DNA of 64,000 bases, from positions 4,601,501-4,665,500 of the forward strand of contig NZ_CP075170.1 of NCBI RefSeq assembly GCF_024399315.1. Reading direction: 5' to 3'. Positions 1 through 9,940 of this stretch are shown in pieces (the first letter of the stretch is position 1; each line of letters starts with the position of its first letter). Source of the stretch: Chryseobacterium sp. MA9 (GTDB lineage Bacteria > Bacteroidota > Bacteroidia > Flavobacteriales > Weeksellaceae). Under the pieces are notes generated by a model, which worked only from the letters and a program-made list of their open reading frames with translations, had not been told where the DNA came from and did not search any database. Position numbers and translations under genes: made by a program.

Positions 1-3000
1 TTTTTTCTATTCTTACATCTATTTTATCATTGGCATTAATGCTGCTTTTATAAGTGTCATAATTTACCACATTCATTGAGTTATAGCTAGCCTCTGTAAA
101 ACTTGAATAGGTTACGATTCCATTATTGGTAGTACCCAGCAATATATTGTATTTAGTACCGTTTATATTATTAAATATAGGCAGAGGATCTTTTCTACCC
201 CATTGATAGTGCAATCCTTGCGAGCGGTTAAGTTGATTAACATCATTTGCTACGCCTGGATTATAAGGACTTGGCATGACATCAACGGCTCCTAAATTCC
301 TATCCATGATAGCTGTTTTCATGATAGTTCCTTTCTGAGTATAGTTTATATAATTATCAGTCGGGATTGGGGTATCATTTACATGGGTAAAAGAATTTAC
401 GGATGTATTGGTTACCCAAATGTGCCAACTCCAGTAAACAGGATTACTGATTGAACCATTATGTAGAGTAACTACTGCATTTCCAGACTGATTGGCGTTT
501 ATCTTCACATTGATATTGCCATCTTTGGAAGATGGATTATCCAGGGTCAATTGTGTTACCATAGCAGGATTATCTGTCCAAAGTATATTTGCTTTTAAAT
601 CATTAAAACTTGTAGTATCCAGAATTTGGGTATTACCTAAATAATTACTTTGTACAGAAAAAGCTTTACTCACCGGTATTGAAATTACCTTATCTGCTGT
701 AGATTTTGTAATCATATAACTATTGGGATTATCTAATCCAACTTTATATGTTTCAGATTCACTAAAGAAAGTGGTTTTGAAGTCATAGTTATTTTTTACA
801 AATAGCGGATCTTTAATACATCGGCATGCATGTGCATTATTAGTTGGATAATCATCAGATGGTTTGTAGCTGTATACACCATAAACATCCGGGTAATTAG
901 TTTCATCAGGTTTGAAGCCATTCACTATCTGATCTGAAGATGGTATTAATCTTAATGCACTGGCTACTGAAGAATAACCGGAAACCGTAGTCATTGTTGA
1001 AGTCCACAAATAGGTTTCAAGCTGGTCTGTGAATCCTGCTTTAGTATGATATCTGGTATCTCCGCTTATTCCTCTTCCTATCCATCCGGTTCCTGGAAAT
1101 ATCCCGATATTGTTGCCTCCTACATTCGTCATATCAAAACCATATTGAGGATATATTTTGATACCGGCAAGATATGTTTTCAGATTAGATAATCCCGGGA
1201 AAATATTTGATCTGCCAAGATTTAAAGCTGAAAGCGGACTGTTTACTTTAGGCCCGAAAGGCGTAAAATCCATTCTTACATTTTTGGTTGATGATGCAAC
1301 CAACACTGAAGGTAACCTCCATCCGTTAGGACAAGGATCAAAAGAAGATTTATTTCTGTAAGGTTGCGAAACTGTATAATCTACTGCCTGTATTCCCAGT
1401 GAATTATCAGACCATAAGTTCACTTTACTTAGTTCGTCAGTTTGTAACCCCGGTACCTGCCCAAACCAGTTGTAATAATAAGGAACCGTATTAATAGTGC
1501 CATATGTAGAAAGGGGAGAAGTGTTGGTACCATTGTCATTGACATAGATCAGACTCAGAGGATTTTTTACTGAAACTCTGATATTATCTGTTATGTTGGC
1601 TGTTGATTTATTGACAAACTTTATTAATTCATTAAAGTTTTTATAATCATTAAAAGGACTGTTGGTAAATCTTAACCTTGATATAGCGTCGTCATATACA
1701 ATTTTTCCTAAGCTGCCGGTTATTTGATAGAAACTGGCATCATTATTTGTTAACGATGGAAAAGGGTCTTTTCTTCCCCACTGATATAACAATCCACCGC
1801 TTCTGTTCCATCCGGCTCCAGTTAAAGAATTCCCGATTGCACCAAGGTTCCTGTCCATCCATCCCCATTCGGAATTAGGAATAGTCTCTACAGTTCCGTC
1901 GCTTAATTGTCTTTTTACATCGTCATAGCTTTTATAGGTAGAGCCATTTGTTGGGTCATCTGTTACCCAAACGTGCCATGACCAGAAAACTTCACCATTT
2001 ACCTTAAAAGCAACCAATGCATTTCCTTTTTTTACTTTATTGACAGGTACTTTTATTTTTGCATTTTCACCTGAATCTATAATATCCAAAGTATAATTTT
2101 CTTTAGATTTTATCAATCCCATATTGTCTTCCCATAAAACATCAGCTGTTACTGTTCCGGAAGGTACGTCGATACCTTTCATATAATTCCCGTTTCGCCA
2201 CATTTCATAGGCTTTTTTTACAGGAATGTACAATCCGTCTACATTATTGCCATCCTTATCTTTACCTGTGAAAATATAGCTGTTGGGAGCTTTGGTCCAG
2301 TCTGCTATTGTATTGTCAGGCTGTGCTCCGGCATTGATTACAAAACAGTTGTTTGAGCAATCAGCTGAATCATATGCCGTTGAATTTCCAAAAATTCCTA
2401 CGTATTTTATGAATTTTTTGATTTCAGCTTCTACTTCCGGAAGTGGTCTCATCGGTCCGTTCCAGTCAGCACGTACTTTTCTGTTTCTGATGGCTCCTAT
2501 TCCATATAATGAAGCTTTAGGAGTATTGCTCAGAAAGAAATTTTCAGATCCGGGTCCTCTCTGTTTGTCATATAAAGGAGGGTAACCGAAATCATTCACT
2601 GTATTATAATTGCTTAATGCATTGACGGTGATATACTGTCCGGTAGATTTGTATACCCTGAAACCTGTTATTTCGCTTACAACAATAACTACAGGTTCTT
2701 GATCCGCAATAATGTCGGTCAGCTTCTCGTTGATGTAATTGTAAAGGTTGTAATACCTGTTAATTAAAGCATTAGGGTTTGTAAAATCCAAATATCCTCT
2801 GCCCCAGGGTTCTCCGCCCTCCTCAGGAGGTAAAAACCAGTTACTGAAGTTAATAAAGAAGCCCGAACTTGAAAACTTACCGGCAAATACATAAACAGGA
2901 TCATGATAAGAAAACTCAAAAGGACTTGTGTCACTGCCCTGATAGATAAATTTCTGTGAGTTGGCAATCGTACCGAGATTGTTAGGATTTTCAATGTTGA

Positions 3001-3688
3001 TGACAGGTGCATTGGCATTTGTGTTATCTAATGTACCGTTTGCATTGACTGATAAAACAATATCATCCAGTTTCTTCGTCAAATGCTGTGATTTTACCCT
3101 GTCTTTTACACCGGAAACAGTTCCGTTAGGATTAAATAATACCGTACCGCTTTTTTTGGGAGTGAAAAGGATTGTGTATTCATTTTCATCCAGCTCACAA
3201 GCTGTCGCAGTATAGTCTCCGAACTTGTAATGGCTCACTGCTTTATTCCATGTGATGTCTGAAAAGCTGTTGGTCTCTGAGCCTAGCTCAACTTTTAAAT
3301 TGTATGTACTGTTTACAGAAGCGGGTAATTCAAATGTTGCATTAAGATTTTCATCATACTGATTGCTAGCATACAATGTTTTACACCACACACTGATCCA
3401 TTCTCCCTGAGCATTCTGATATTTTACGGAAATCAGAATGTCACTGGTGGTGACAGGTTTGTGGAGCTGGCCGCTCATGACAACTGCTCCTTTTTCATTC
3501 ACGTTTTGTGAAATTACAATTAAAGGATCCAGATCAAAATTGTAGGTTGTCACGGGGATGTTACTTCCCAAAATAATGGGGGCATTACGAAAATGCCAAT
3601 CCGTATCACCTCTTGAAGAGGCATAAACGGATGCTGCTGAGCATAATACAGCCCAGATTGATAAGAAAGTTTTTTTTCTCATACGCAT
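1..3688 (-). CDS. Large secreted protein with two FISUMP-like repeats (3' end outside window)
   Basis: The minus-strand frame is open from an ATG at 3688 (or 3682) to the left edge, about 1229 codons with no stop, so the gene is partial at its 3' end. It begins with a short basic stretch and a hydrophobic signal peptide ending near VYASS. A long beta-rich region follows. A module of about 515 residues then occurs twice: WSWHVWVTD near residue 568 and WSWHIWVTN near residue 1084, each followed by DRNLGA and a YQWGRKDP motif; the first copy also has PCPNGWRLPS. These motifs resemble the Fibrobacter succinogenes major paralogous (FISUMP) domain, common in secreted Bacteroidetes proteins of unknown function. 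A C-terminal type IX sorting domain would be expected but lies outside the window. Function unknown; surface or secreted location is inferred. Confidence 0.8.
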   Translation of the reverse strand, partial: MRMRKKTFLSIWAVLCSAASVYASSRGDTDWHFRNAPIILGSNIPVTTYNFDLDPLIVISQNVNEKGAVVMSGQLHKPVTTSDILISVKYQNAQGEWISVWCKTLYASNQYDENLNATFELPASVNSTYNLKVELGSETNSFSDITWNKAVSHYKFGDYTATACELDENEYTILFTPKKSGTVLFNPNGTVSGVKDRVKSQHLTKKLDDIVLSVNANGTLDNTNANAPVINIENPNNLGTIANSQKFIYQGSDTSPFEFSYHDPVYVFAGKFSSSGFFINFSNWFLPPEEGGEPWGRGYLDFTNPNALINRYYNLYNYINEKLTDIIADQEPVVIVVSEITGFRVYKSTGQYITVNALSNYNTVNDFGYPPLYDKQRGPGSENFFLSNTPKASLYGIGAIRNRKVRADWNGPMRPLPEVEAEIKKFIKYVGIFGNSTAYDSADCSNNCFVINAGAQPDNTIADWTKAPNSYIFTGKDKDGNNVDGLYIPVKKAYEMWRNGNYMKGIDVPSGTVTADVLWEDNMGLIKSKENYTLDIIDSGENAKIKVPVNKVKKGNALVAFKVNGEVFWSWHVWVTDDPTNGSTYKSYDDVKRQLSDGTVETIPNSEWGWMDRNLGAIGNSLTGAGWNRSGGLLYQWGRKDPFPSLTNNDASFYQITGSLGKIVYDDAISRLRFTNSPFNDYKNFNELIKFVNKSTANITDNIRVSVKNPLSLIYVNDNGTNTSPLSTYGTINTVPYYYNWFGQVPGLQTDELSKVNLWSDNSLGIQAVDYTVSQPYRNKSSFDPCPNGWRLPSVLVASSTKNVRMDFTPFGPKVNSPLSALNLGRSNIFPGLSNLKTYLAGIKIYPQYGFDMTNVGGNNIGIFPGTGWIGRGISGDTRYHTKAGFTDQLETYLWTSTMTTVSGYSSVASALRLIPSSDQIVNGFKPDETNYPDVYGVYSYKPSDDYPTNNAHACRCIKDPLFVKNNYDFKTTFFSESETYKVGLDNPNSYMITKSTADKVISIPVSKAFSVQSNYLGNTQILDTTSFNDLKANILWTDNPAMVTQLTLDNPSSKDGNINVKINANQSGNAVVTLHNGSISNPVYWSWHIWVTNTSVNSFTHVNDTPIPTDNYINYTQKGTIMKTAIMDRNLGAVDVMPSPYNPGVANDVNQLNRSQGLHYQWGRKDPLPIFNNINGTKYNILLGTTNNGIVTYSSFTEASYNSMNVVNYDTYKSSINANDKIDVRIEK

Positions 3689-4166
3689 GTTTTTTAGATT
3701 AATATTTGATCCTATGAATAACTTGTATTCAAATTCTAAAGCATTTGAAGATTCCTCATTATAGATATAGAGGAAGTATAATAAAGCATATCTGCTTTAA
3801 AATTACAGTTGTATGAAAACCAAATGATTATTGCAGGTCTGTAGCGTGTGGTCTTGTAGTGGAATAGAGGCTGGTACAATAGGATTTATTGCAGCCCGGA
3901 TTGGGGATAAAGATTTTTTTTTCATGTTTGTGTTTTAGGTTCTTAGTTTTTATAAAAAATAATGAATAATCAATTATACAGTTATGCAAATTTACAACCG
4001 GGGCAATCAAAAAGAAATATCATAAAATAAATATTATATTAATGAGAATTTTCTATTGGTTTTTTTGCGCTTTTTACAATGTTTTTAATAAATGTGGATG
4101 TAAAATTGTATTAATCTGTTAATAACTATTATTTTTGCAAATATACGATATTAAAAAAAACACACA
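3689..4166. other. Intergenic region, 478 bp
   Basis: This gap separates the divergent large secreted protein and the HxlR regulator. It is very AT-rich. I see the regulator's promoter near its right end but no convincing -7 box for the minus-strand gene. A minus-strand open frame of 60 codons (3828-4010) has no plausible protein features. No repeat or RNA gene was recognised. Confidence 0.6.
4106..4137 (+). promoter_or_regulatory. Bacteroidetes-type promoter of HxlR regulator
   Basis: TTG at 4106-4108, a 21-bp spacer and TATTTTTG at 4130-4137 match the Bacteroidetes -33/-7 pattern (TTG, 17-23 bp, TAnnTTTG). The start codon lies 29 bp downstream of the -7 box. Confidence 0.6.
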
Positions 4167-4493
4167 ATGAGTCAAAAAAATCTGACTAATAAAACTTCAG
4201 CTGAGGGTAGAGAAATATGCCCTGTCCAAAAGCTTTTAAAATCCATTTCAGGGAAATTGAAACCGGAAATACTGAATTTGGCAATTAAGTCAACTTTGCG
4301 TTTTAGTAGTTTGCTGCGTGAAATAGAAGGAGCTAATAAACAATCATTATCCATTGCATTGAGAGAATTGGAAGAAATGAATTTATTGGAGAGAGTGGTC
4401 ATCAGGCAGAAGCCTTTACACGTAGAATATAATCTTACTAAAAAAGGAAAAGCATTGATTCCCATTTTTCAACAATTAGAAGGTCTCATATAA
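4167..4493 (+). CDS. HxlR-family winged-helix transcriptional regulator
   Basis: The 108-residue protein has the HxlR layout: CPVQ near residue 18 (the redox-sensitive Cys position of the family), a helix around LKPEILNLAI, RFSSLLREIEGANKQSL as helix-turn-helix, then the wing and VEYNLTKKGKAL. HxlR proteins are dimeric DNA-binding regulators, often thiol- or electrophile-responsive. The G-K-W motif usual after the CPV segment is replaced by GKLKPEI. No target gene is adjacent in the same direction; the neighbouring minus-strand genes end here. A promoter lies upstream and a strong hairpin downstream, so it is probably monocistronic. Family assignment is firm, signal unknown. Confidence 0.88.
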   Translation: MSQKNLTNKTSAEGREICPVQKLLKSISGKLKPEILNLAIKSTLRFSSLLREIEGANKQSLSIALRELEEMNLLERVVIRQKPLHVEYNLTKKGKALIPIFQQLEGLI

Positions 4494-4534
4494 AAGTGGA
4501 ACTTTAATTTGCTTTCAGATAAAATAGATATTAA

Positions 4535-4570
4535 TTAACAAGCCGGTTCTACTCAGAACCGGCTTGTTAA
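4535..4570. terminator. Bidirectional terminator
   Basis: A perfect 16-bp stem (4535-4550 with 4555-4570) closes a 4-nt ACTC loop. It sits between the convergent HxlR gene and phospholipase gene and ends one base before the latter's stop codon, so it can serve both. Confidence 0.85.
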
Positions 4571-5752
4571 TTATTTGCACGAAGAATTTAAAGGATTGTT
4601 GATATAATCTTTCCCCTGAGGAGGTTGTACAAAATAAGGTGTTCCATAAGTATTTCCTGAGCGGAAAAAATCAGTGGAAATCACCTGGGCACCACTGCTG
4701 AAAGCTGCTTTAGAACGGGTGAAATCATTGGTTTTTGCTTCATAGGTTTCAATATCTGATCTGGTTCTGACTATAAAACCCTGCTTTACCAGATTCTGTA
4801 TCTCTTTCTGTCTTACAATGGCGTTATCCCGTAGGATAAATCCTGCGAACGAATCATCAGGTTCACTGTTCAGGAACATGACTCTTTCTTTTAATGAACC
4901 ATCTATCAGATAAGGATTGTTTTTTGAAGGTAAAGTTCCGGCACTTCCTGGAAGCAGCATAAAAATAAATTTTCCTTTGCTGTCATCCAGTTTAGGCCAG
5001 TTATTGTGGGTCACAGCTTCTTTGAGTGTATGGTATTTACCCTGAACCTCTTTAGGAGTGATGATCTTATCTTTGCCAAGGTATTTTACAATTTCTCCAT
5101 CCAGATCATCATAGGCTGCTTTATCAAAAGGAAGGACTTTTGTGCTGTTTTCAAGAATTGGAAATCCTGAATCTTTTGCTTCAATCATCATAAAAACAGG
5201 AGAGTGCCCTGGATGCTGATCAGACCATGTTTTAAGAGCTGTAAGCGCATCTTTTAATGTCGGATAATGAGTTCTGAAATCGATATCTGCCATATGCAGT
5301 ACTTTGAAACCCGGCTGATCCATACCTTTTGTATTGAAAGATGCCAAATCAGTGACTCTTTTGGCCTTTAATACCTCATACGTGGCAGGATGGCTGAATC
5401 TGCTGCCTTCCGGGTCATAATAGACGTCTATTTCCAAGCCTCTCAGATTGGCATTGAGCTGTTCTGTGAAGTCAGGATGATTATAATTCAATCCTTCTTT
5501 CAAGTCCATTCCGTAAGGATGGTACTCTTTAAATTTAGCTTTTTGCTCTTCAGACATCATACTGCTGTATTTCTGCATCATTCCGTTGATGATAGGAGTT
5601 ACCAGATCCAGTACTTTAGGATCTGCCGGCTGGGCGTATGAATTATGAGTTCCTACAATCTGCAGTTGATTGATTCTTATATTCTGGCATTTATCCTGTG
5701 CCTGCAGCAGTGCTGTCATACAAAATGCAGCTCCATATATATACTTTTTCAT
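4571..5752 (-). CDS. Secreted phosphatidylinositol-specific phospholipase C1-like protein
   Basis: The 393-residue protein has a signal peptide (MKKYIYGAAFCMTALLQAQ) and an N-terminal catalytic segment with VGTHNSY (catalytic His), RGLEIDVYYDPEG (metal-binding acidic residues) and HMADIDFRTHYPT (second His). FMMIEAKDS follows near residue 190. This pattern fits the bacterial Ca2+-dependent PI-PLC-C1 family, predicted to cleave phosphoinositide or related glycerophosphodiester headgroups outside the cytoplasm. Its start is 18 bp downstream of the TonB-dependent receptor stop on the same strand, so the two are probably co-transcribed. The substrate is inferred; other phosphodiesters are possible. 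Family confident, physiological role unknown. Confidence 0.85.
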   Translation of the reverse strand: MKKYIYGAAFCMTALLQAQDKCQNIRINQLQIVGTHNSYAQPADPKVLDLVTPIINGMMQKYSSMMSEEQKAKFKEYHPYGMDLKEGLNYNHPDFTEQLNANLRGLEIDVYYDPEGSRFSHPATYEVLKAKRVTDLASFNTKGMDQPGFKVLHMADIDFRTHYPTLKDALTALKTWSDQHPGHSPVFMMIEAKDSGFPILENSTKVLPFDKAAYDDLDGEIVKYLGKDKIITPKEVQGKYHTLKEAVTHNNWPKLDDSKGKFIFMLLPGSAGTLPSKNNPYLIDGSLKERVMFLNSEPDDSFAGFILRDNAIVRQKEIQNLVKQGFIVRTRSDIETYEAKTNDFTRSKAAFSSGAQVISTDFFRSGNTYGTPYFVQPPQGKDYINNPLNSSCK

Positions 5753-5770
5753 ATGAAAAAAAACTTTTGA

Positions 5771-8617
5771 TTAAAAATTGAAATTGAATCCCAGCTGCCC
5801 TCGTATTCCTGAGTAAGAAATATTTTCTACACGGTCTTTTGTTCCCATATAATAGCGGTTGGGTTCATTAAAAATATTGTTCAGTTCAATAAATAGGCGG
5901 ACCTTCTTTGTAAGACTGTAAGAAGTGGAAAGGTCTACCGTAAAGTTTTTATCAAAATACTGATAATGATCTGCTCCCGCAGCAGCTCTGATTTCGCTTA
6001 CATAATTTCCTTTATAATTTCCGGCTAGACGGATCATCAGTTTACTGGTTTCATAGAACAGGATGGTATTGAAAATATGCTTTGCCTGATTTGGAATGGT
6101 GGTAGACATCGTTCCGGTTTGCTTGCCGTTTTCGTACACCGGCATATTCATTTTGGAAGAGATGTAGGTGTAATTTCCTTCAAAACCGATGTTTTTCAAA
6201 AATCCGGGTAGGTTTTCAAAACGTTTGGATATTCCGAATTCAAAACCGAATAGTTTGGCTCCTTCCAGATTTTTAGGAGCCGTAAAAGTATAAGTTCTTC
6301 CTGCCAGGTCTACCACAGACTGGTCTTTGTAAATAAGATTGGTGATATCTTTATAGAATACTCCGGCTGTTATCAAATCCAGCTTTCCAAAGTAGTTTTC
6401 AAACATAAGATCAAAATTATTTGAAAATGTAGGATCCAGCTTCGTATTTCCCTGAGTGATGGTGTTGGTAATATCATTGACAATAGTTCCTGGATTCAGA
6501 TCGTTGAAATCCGGTCTTGCAAAAGAGCGGGTGTAGGCCAGTCGCAAGATCCGGTCACTACTGATATTCCATTTCATATTGACCATAGGAAGCACTACAT
6601 TATAGGTTTTATTGTCTTTAATGTCTTCCGTTTTATTGTCTTTATCAGATATTACTTTTTTGCCCCAGAAGGTAATGTCATTATATTCATTTCTGAAACC
6701 TCCCAATACCTGAAGCTGGTCTGAAATTTTCCAGGTTCCCATCAGATATGCCGCCCATACATTTTCAGTACCTCTGTAGGAACTGGTAATATTGGAGTTG
6801 CTGTCTTTACTGCTTACCTGCATAAGTCCTAAACTGTTTTGTGTACCTGGATTGTACATCTGGTCGATCTGTGCATTGGTAATCTGATCTATAATAACAG
6901 AATTATAAGGATTACCCAGTGGATTCATGAAACCTCCTTTGTACTGAAAGGCTTCACGCTCAAGCTGATTCAGAAAAGTTACCGGAGTTCCGGGAATCCC
7001 CAATGATGATTTTGGCATCCAAACCAGTATGGAACTGTTGACGATTTTATTCTTATTGTTGTACTTGGTTCCGAATTTGATTTCAAAATTATCAGCAACT
7101 TTATATTTGATGTCAATCTGTCCTCTTAGATCTGTCTCACTGTTGTGGTTCTTGCTCAGAATAATCTGATTCAGTCTAAGTTTGTCTGCTGTGATGACCT
7201 GCTGGTTATAAGGCAGAGTATATCTTCCGGTATCGCCAATACCGTCCGGACCATCCATCGCCATATACTTTCTTCCGTCAGCAGACAGATTCCCATAGGT
7301 CATGGGTTGTATGAAATTGATCATAGGGTAGCCCCTTTGGTCTTTTTCAAGATTATCAGGAGAGTTGAATTTAAATTCGGAACGTGCTTTGGATGCGGAC
7401 CAATTTACCTCCATACGCTGTCCCACCTGATGATTACCGCCCAGCTGCATAGAATACAGATCCGTAAGATAATCCGCATGACGAGCCTGAAGAAGTACAT
7501 TTTTACTGTCAAAATTAAAATAGGTTTCCCTTACGGACTGACCGTCTTTGTACTGACTGTATAACGCTTTTGCATATAACTTATTCCTGCTGTCTATCTC
7601 ATAATCCAATCCTAAATTGAATCCCAAAGTTCTGCGGTTTGCAAGGTAATCACGAAGCTGAAGCTGATTGATGGAGTAAGAGGCTGTTTTATCTTTCAGC
7701 CCATAGTTGTAAATATTTCTCATCTGGTCAATAGCCGTAGAACGTTCCCAGATCACTGCTGAGGTAATGAATTTCAGCTTATCTGTAATTTTATTTCCGT
7801 AAACGACTGATGTATTGTAAGAAGGGGATTTGGACATGTTGACGTATCCAGAAGCCATACTTATTGCCAAAGTCTCTTTATTGGGGGAGGTTTTCGTAAT
7901 AAAATCCACATTTCCGCCAATGGCATCTCCATCAAGATCCGGTGTCAGAGCTTTGGATAAACGTACATTCTGAATAAGTTCCGAAGGAAAGATATCCATC
8001 TGAACTCCACGATTGGCATTGTCACCGCTGGCACTAGGCATTCTGTTGCCATTCAGGGTAGAAGAGGTCCATTGTATAGGTGTTCCTCGTACCGCTACAA
8101 AACGTCCTTCACCCATATCTCTTTCAATAGAAACACCCTGCATACGCTGTACGGCATCTGCGGCATTACGATCCGGCAGTTTTCCGATGGCATCGGCAGA
8201 GAGTACTTCCGTAATCGTGTTGGAGTTTTTCTTCATCGTAATTGCCCTGGCCTGTGATGCTTTATACACACTGGTAACCACTACCTCCTGAAGGTTGTTT
8301 TCTTTAAACTTAGCTCCGAATTTAATTAAACCAAGATCTACTTCCTTTTTATCCGTAATGGTGAAAGGAATATAAACATTATCATATCCTTTATATTCTA
8401 CAACAAGCTTATAACTGCCATCATAAACATTATTAAGAACAAAAGAACCGTCAGTATCAGAAGTTACCTTCTGTCCGCTGTCCTCAATATAAACAAGGGC
8501 ATTGGGAAGGTTCCCCTGACTGTCTACTACAGTTCCGTGAACGGTGGTTTGAGCAAAGGCCAAAGGCCCAAGAAGAAAAAATGCTGCTTTTGTTAAAAAA
8601 AGTCTTTCTCGTGACAT
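5771..8617 (-). CDS. TonB-dependent receptor with carboxypeptidase-like regulatory domain
   Basis: The 948-residue outer-membrane protein has a signal peptide ending near LAFAQ. A beta-sandwich domain follows at about residues 24-105 (VHGTVVDSQGNLPNALVYIE), then a plug with ADAIGKLPDRNAADAVQRM and VAVRGTPIQW at about 130-250, then a long beta barrel ending in aromatic FNFNF. The plug resembles the TonB-Xanth-Caul subfamily. Such receptors import large or scarce substrates using TonB energy. No SusD partner is present; the downstream gene is a secreted phospholipase C, which suggests a phosphate- or lipid-headgroup-derived substrate. A near-consensus -7 box (CATCTTTG on the minus strand) precedes the gene. 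Family certain, substrate inferred. Confidence 0.92.
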   Translation of the reverse strand: MSRERLFLTKAAFFLLGPLAFAQTTVHGTVVDSQGNLPNALVYIEDSGQKVTSDTDGSFVLNNVYDGSYKLVVEYKGYDNVYIPFTITDKKEVDLGLIKFGAKFKENNLQEVVVTSVYKASQARAITMKKNSNTITEVLSADAIGKLPDRNAADAVQRMQGVSIERDMGEGRFVAVRGTPIQWTSSTLNGNRMPSASGDNANRGVQMDIFPSELIQNVRLSKALTPDLDGDAIGGNVDFITKTSPNKETLAISMASGYVNMSKSPSYNTSVVYGNKITDKLKFITSAVIWERSTAIDQMRNIYNYGLKDKTASYSINQLQLRDYLANRRTLGFNLGLDYEIDSRNKLYAKALYSQYKDGQSVRETYFNFDSKNVLLQARHADYLTDLYSMQLGGNHQVGQRMEVNWSASKARSEFKFNSPDNLEKDQRGYPMINFIQPMTYGNLSADGRKYMAMDGPDGIGDTGRYTLPYNQQVITADKLRLNQIILSKNHNSETDLRGQIDIKYKVADNFEIKFGTKYNNKNKIVNSSILVWMPKSSLGIPGTPVTFLNQLEREAFQYKGGFMNPLGNPYNSVIIDQITNAQIDQMYNPGTQNSLGLMQVSSKDSNSNITSSYRGTENVWAAYLMGTWKISDQLQVLGGFRNEYNDITFWGKKVISDKDNKTEDIKDNKTYNVVLPMVNMKWNISSDRILRLAYTRSFARPDFNDLNPGTIVNDITNTITQGNTKLDPTFSNNFDLMFENYFGKLDLITAGVFYKDITNLIYKDQSVVDLAGRTYTFTAPKNLEGAKLFGFEFGISKRFENLPGFLKNIGFEGNYTYISSKMNMPVYENGKQTGTMSTTIPNQAKHIFNTILFYETSKLMIRLAGNYKGNYVSEIRAAAGADHYQYFDKNFTVDLSTSYSLTKKVRLFIELNNIFNEPNRYYMGTKDRVENISYSGIRGQLGFNFNF

Positions 8618-8752
8618 CCTTATAAAGTTTGGTGCAAAGATGTCAGCTCATTCAAAAGTTTTGGTTCATTTAAATTTTATGCAACTGCTTCTCTCGAGTT
8701 CGAGGCGAACTGTATTGTAAATCAATAAGTTACTAATGTTAAATAATTGTAA

Positions 8753-9802
8753 CTAATGGACAAGCTGAGAAGGAAGACAATCAAATTCTTTTTTAAAATA
8801 TTTATAAAAAGTAGATTTGGATTTAAAACCACATTGAAACGCAAGATCTGTAACACTTGCTGAAGGATCTTCTGATAAGATCTGTTTAAAATGCTGTATA
8901 CGGCTTCTGTTAGTATATTCGTGGAAATTGGAATGAAGATGCTTATTAAAAGTGATGCTTAAATCCGCCTTGTTTATTTTCAGATGACTCGAGAGCTGGT
9001 CTAAAGTAAATTCCTCGTCAAGATAATCATGACTCTCCTGATAGAAAGAGGTAATGGCATTTTGCACAGCTTCAAAATCTATTTTTGAAAGATCTTTATA
9101 CTGATAGGTTTCTTTGGGAATGGAAAATTGTGATGTATTCTGCTGTTCCTGCAGTTTGTGCTGGTACGTTAAAATATAAACATACAAAATCCATCCGAAT
9201 TGAAAAAGAAACAGGAGGCTGTAGATCTTCTGATAGATCAGAGTATCCCAACCCAATTGATAGACCGTCCAGAAAATCAATACTCCGAGTAATACGTAAC
9301 AAACCAGATATCGAAAATTACCGGCAACAGGATGGGTAATATTTTTGCGGTATCTTGTCAGTAAATAAATACATAAAACAAGGCAGGCAATCCAGTAATG
9401 GCTGTAGTAAACGAAGTAGGATTTATAAGATCTGATAGCCATATCTGCCCAGGAAAGATCAAGTATTTTTGCAGAAAGGGCAATGGCATGATGAATAACA
9501 ACCAACGTTAGCGGAACAATCAGGTATTTAAGCTTATCTCTCCATTTTGCATGAATTAAATGAGTAGTGATATAAAGAAAAATGAGCCCTTTAAAAACAC
9601 GGAGACTTCCCGGAATTTCATACAGAACAGATTCATAACCGAATTTTTGAATGATGAAATACTCATATCCCATATCCAGTGTGACCACTCCGATATACAA
9701 TAGCAGCATATTCAATACAGATTCCCTGTTTTTGATGAGAGACATAAGCAGAGTAAGGGTGATAAGTGCCTGTAGTACAACTACCATAATGATATATAAC
9801 AT
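8753..9802 (-). CDS. Membrane-anchored AraC-family transcriptional regulator
   Basis: The 349-residue protein begins with about six to seven hydrophobic helices (residues 1-215). A linker and a C-terminal AraC/XylS double helix-turn-helix follow at about 245-349, with the second-helix signature DLAFQCGFKSKSTFYKYFKKEF. The class therefore couples a membrane sensor directly to a DNA-binding domain. The gene lies 135 bp upstream of the TonB-dependent receptor on the same strand, making the receptor/phospholipase pair its likely target, though this is inference. The ligand is unknown. Family assignment is firm. Confidence 0.88.
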   Translation of the reverse strand: MLYIIMVVVLQALITLTLLMSLIKNRESVLNMLLLYIGVVTLDMGYEYFIIQKFGYESVLYEIPGSLRVFKGLIFLYITTHLIHAKWRDKLKYLIVPLTLVVIHHAIALSAKILDLSWADMAIRSYKSYFVYYSHYWIACLVLCIYLLTRYRKNITHPVAGNFRYLVCYVLLGVLIFWTVYQLGWDTLIYQKIYSLLFLFQFGWILYVYILTYQHKLQEQQNTSQFSIPKETYQYKDLSKIDFEAVQNAITSFYQESHDYLDEEFTLDQLSSHLKINKADLSITFNKHLHSNFHEYTNRSRIQHFKQILSEDPSASVTDLAFQCGFKSKSTFYKYFKKEFDCLPSQLVH

Positions 9803-9940
9803 GATAACTGATATTTTGCCAAAATTATAGATAATATGGGCATGGTATCTTTAACAAATTATTAAATATCAATTTAGAAAAACAGACAATAATTAAGATA
9901 TAAATTCTGAAAGGTATTTTTTTTCGGTTTTATATATTGA

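Noticed and set aside
2764..3018. Minus-strand 84-codon frame inside the large secreted protein
   Set aside because: The overlapping long frame has signal peptide and repeated modules; this one is a shadow.
3828..4010. Minus-strand 60-codon open frame
   Set aside because: No signal, domain or promoter; AT-rich composition and position in an intergenic gap suggest chance.
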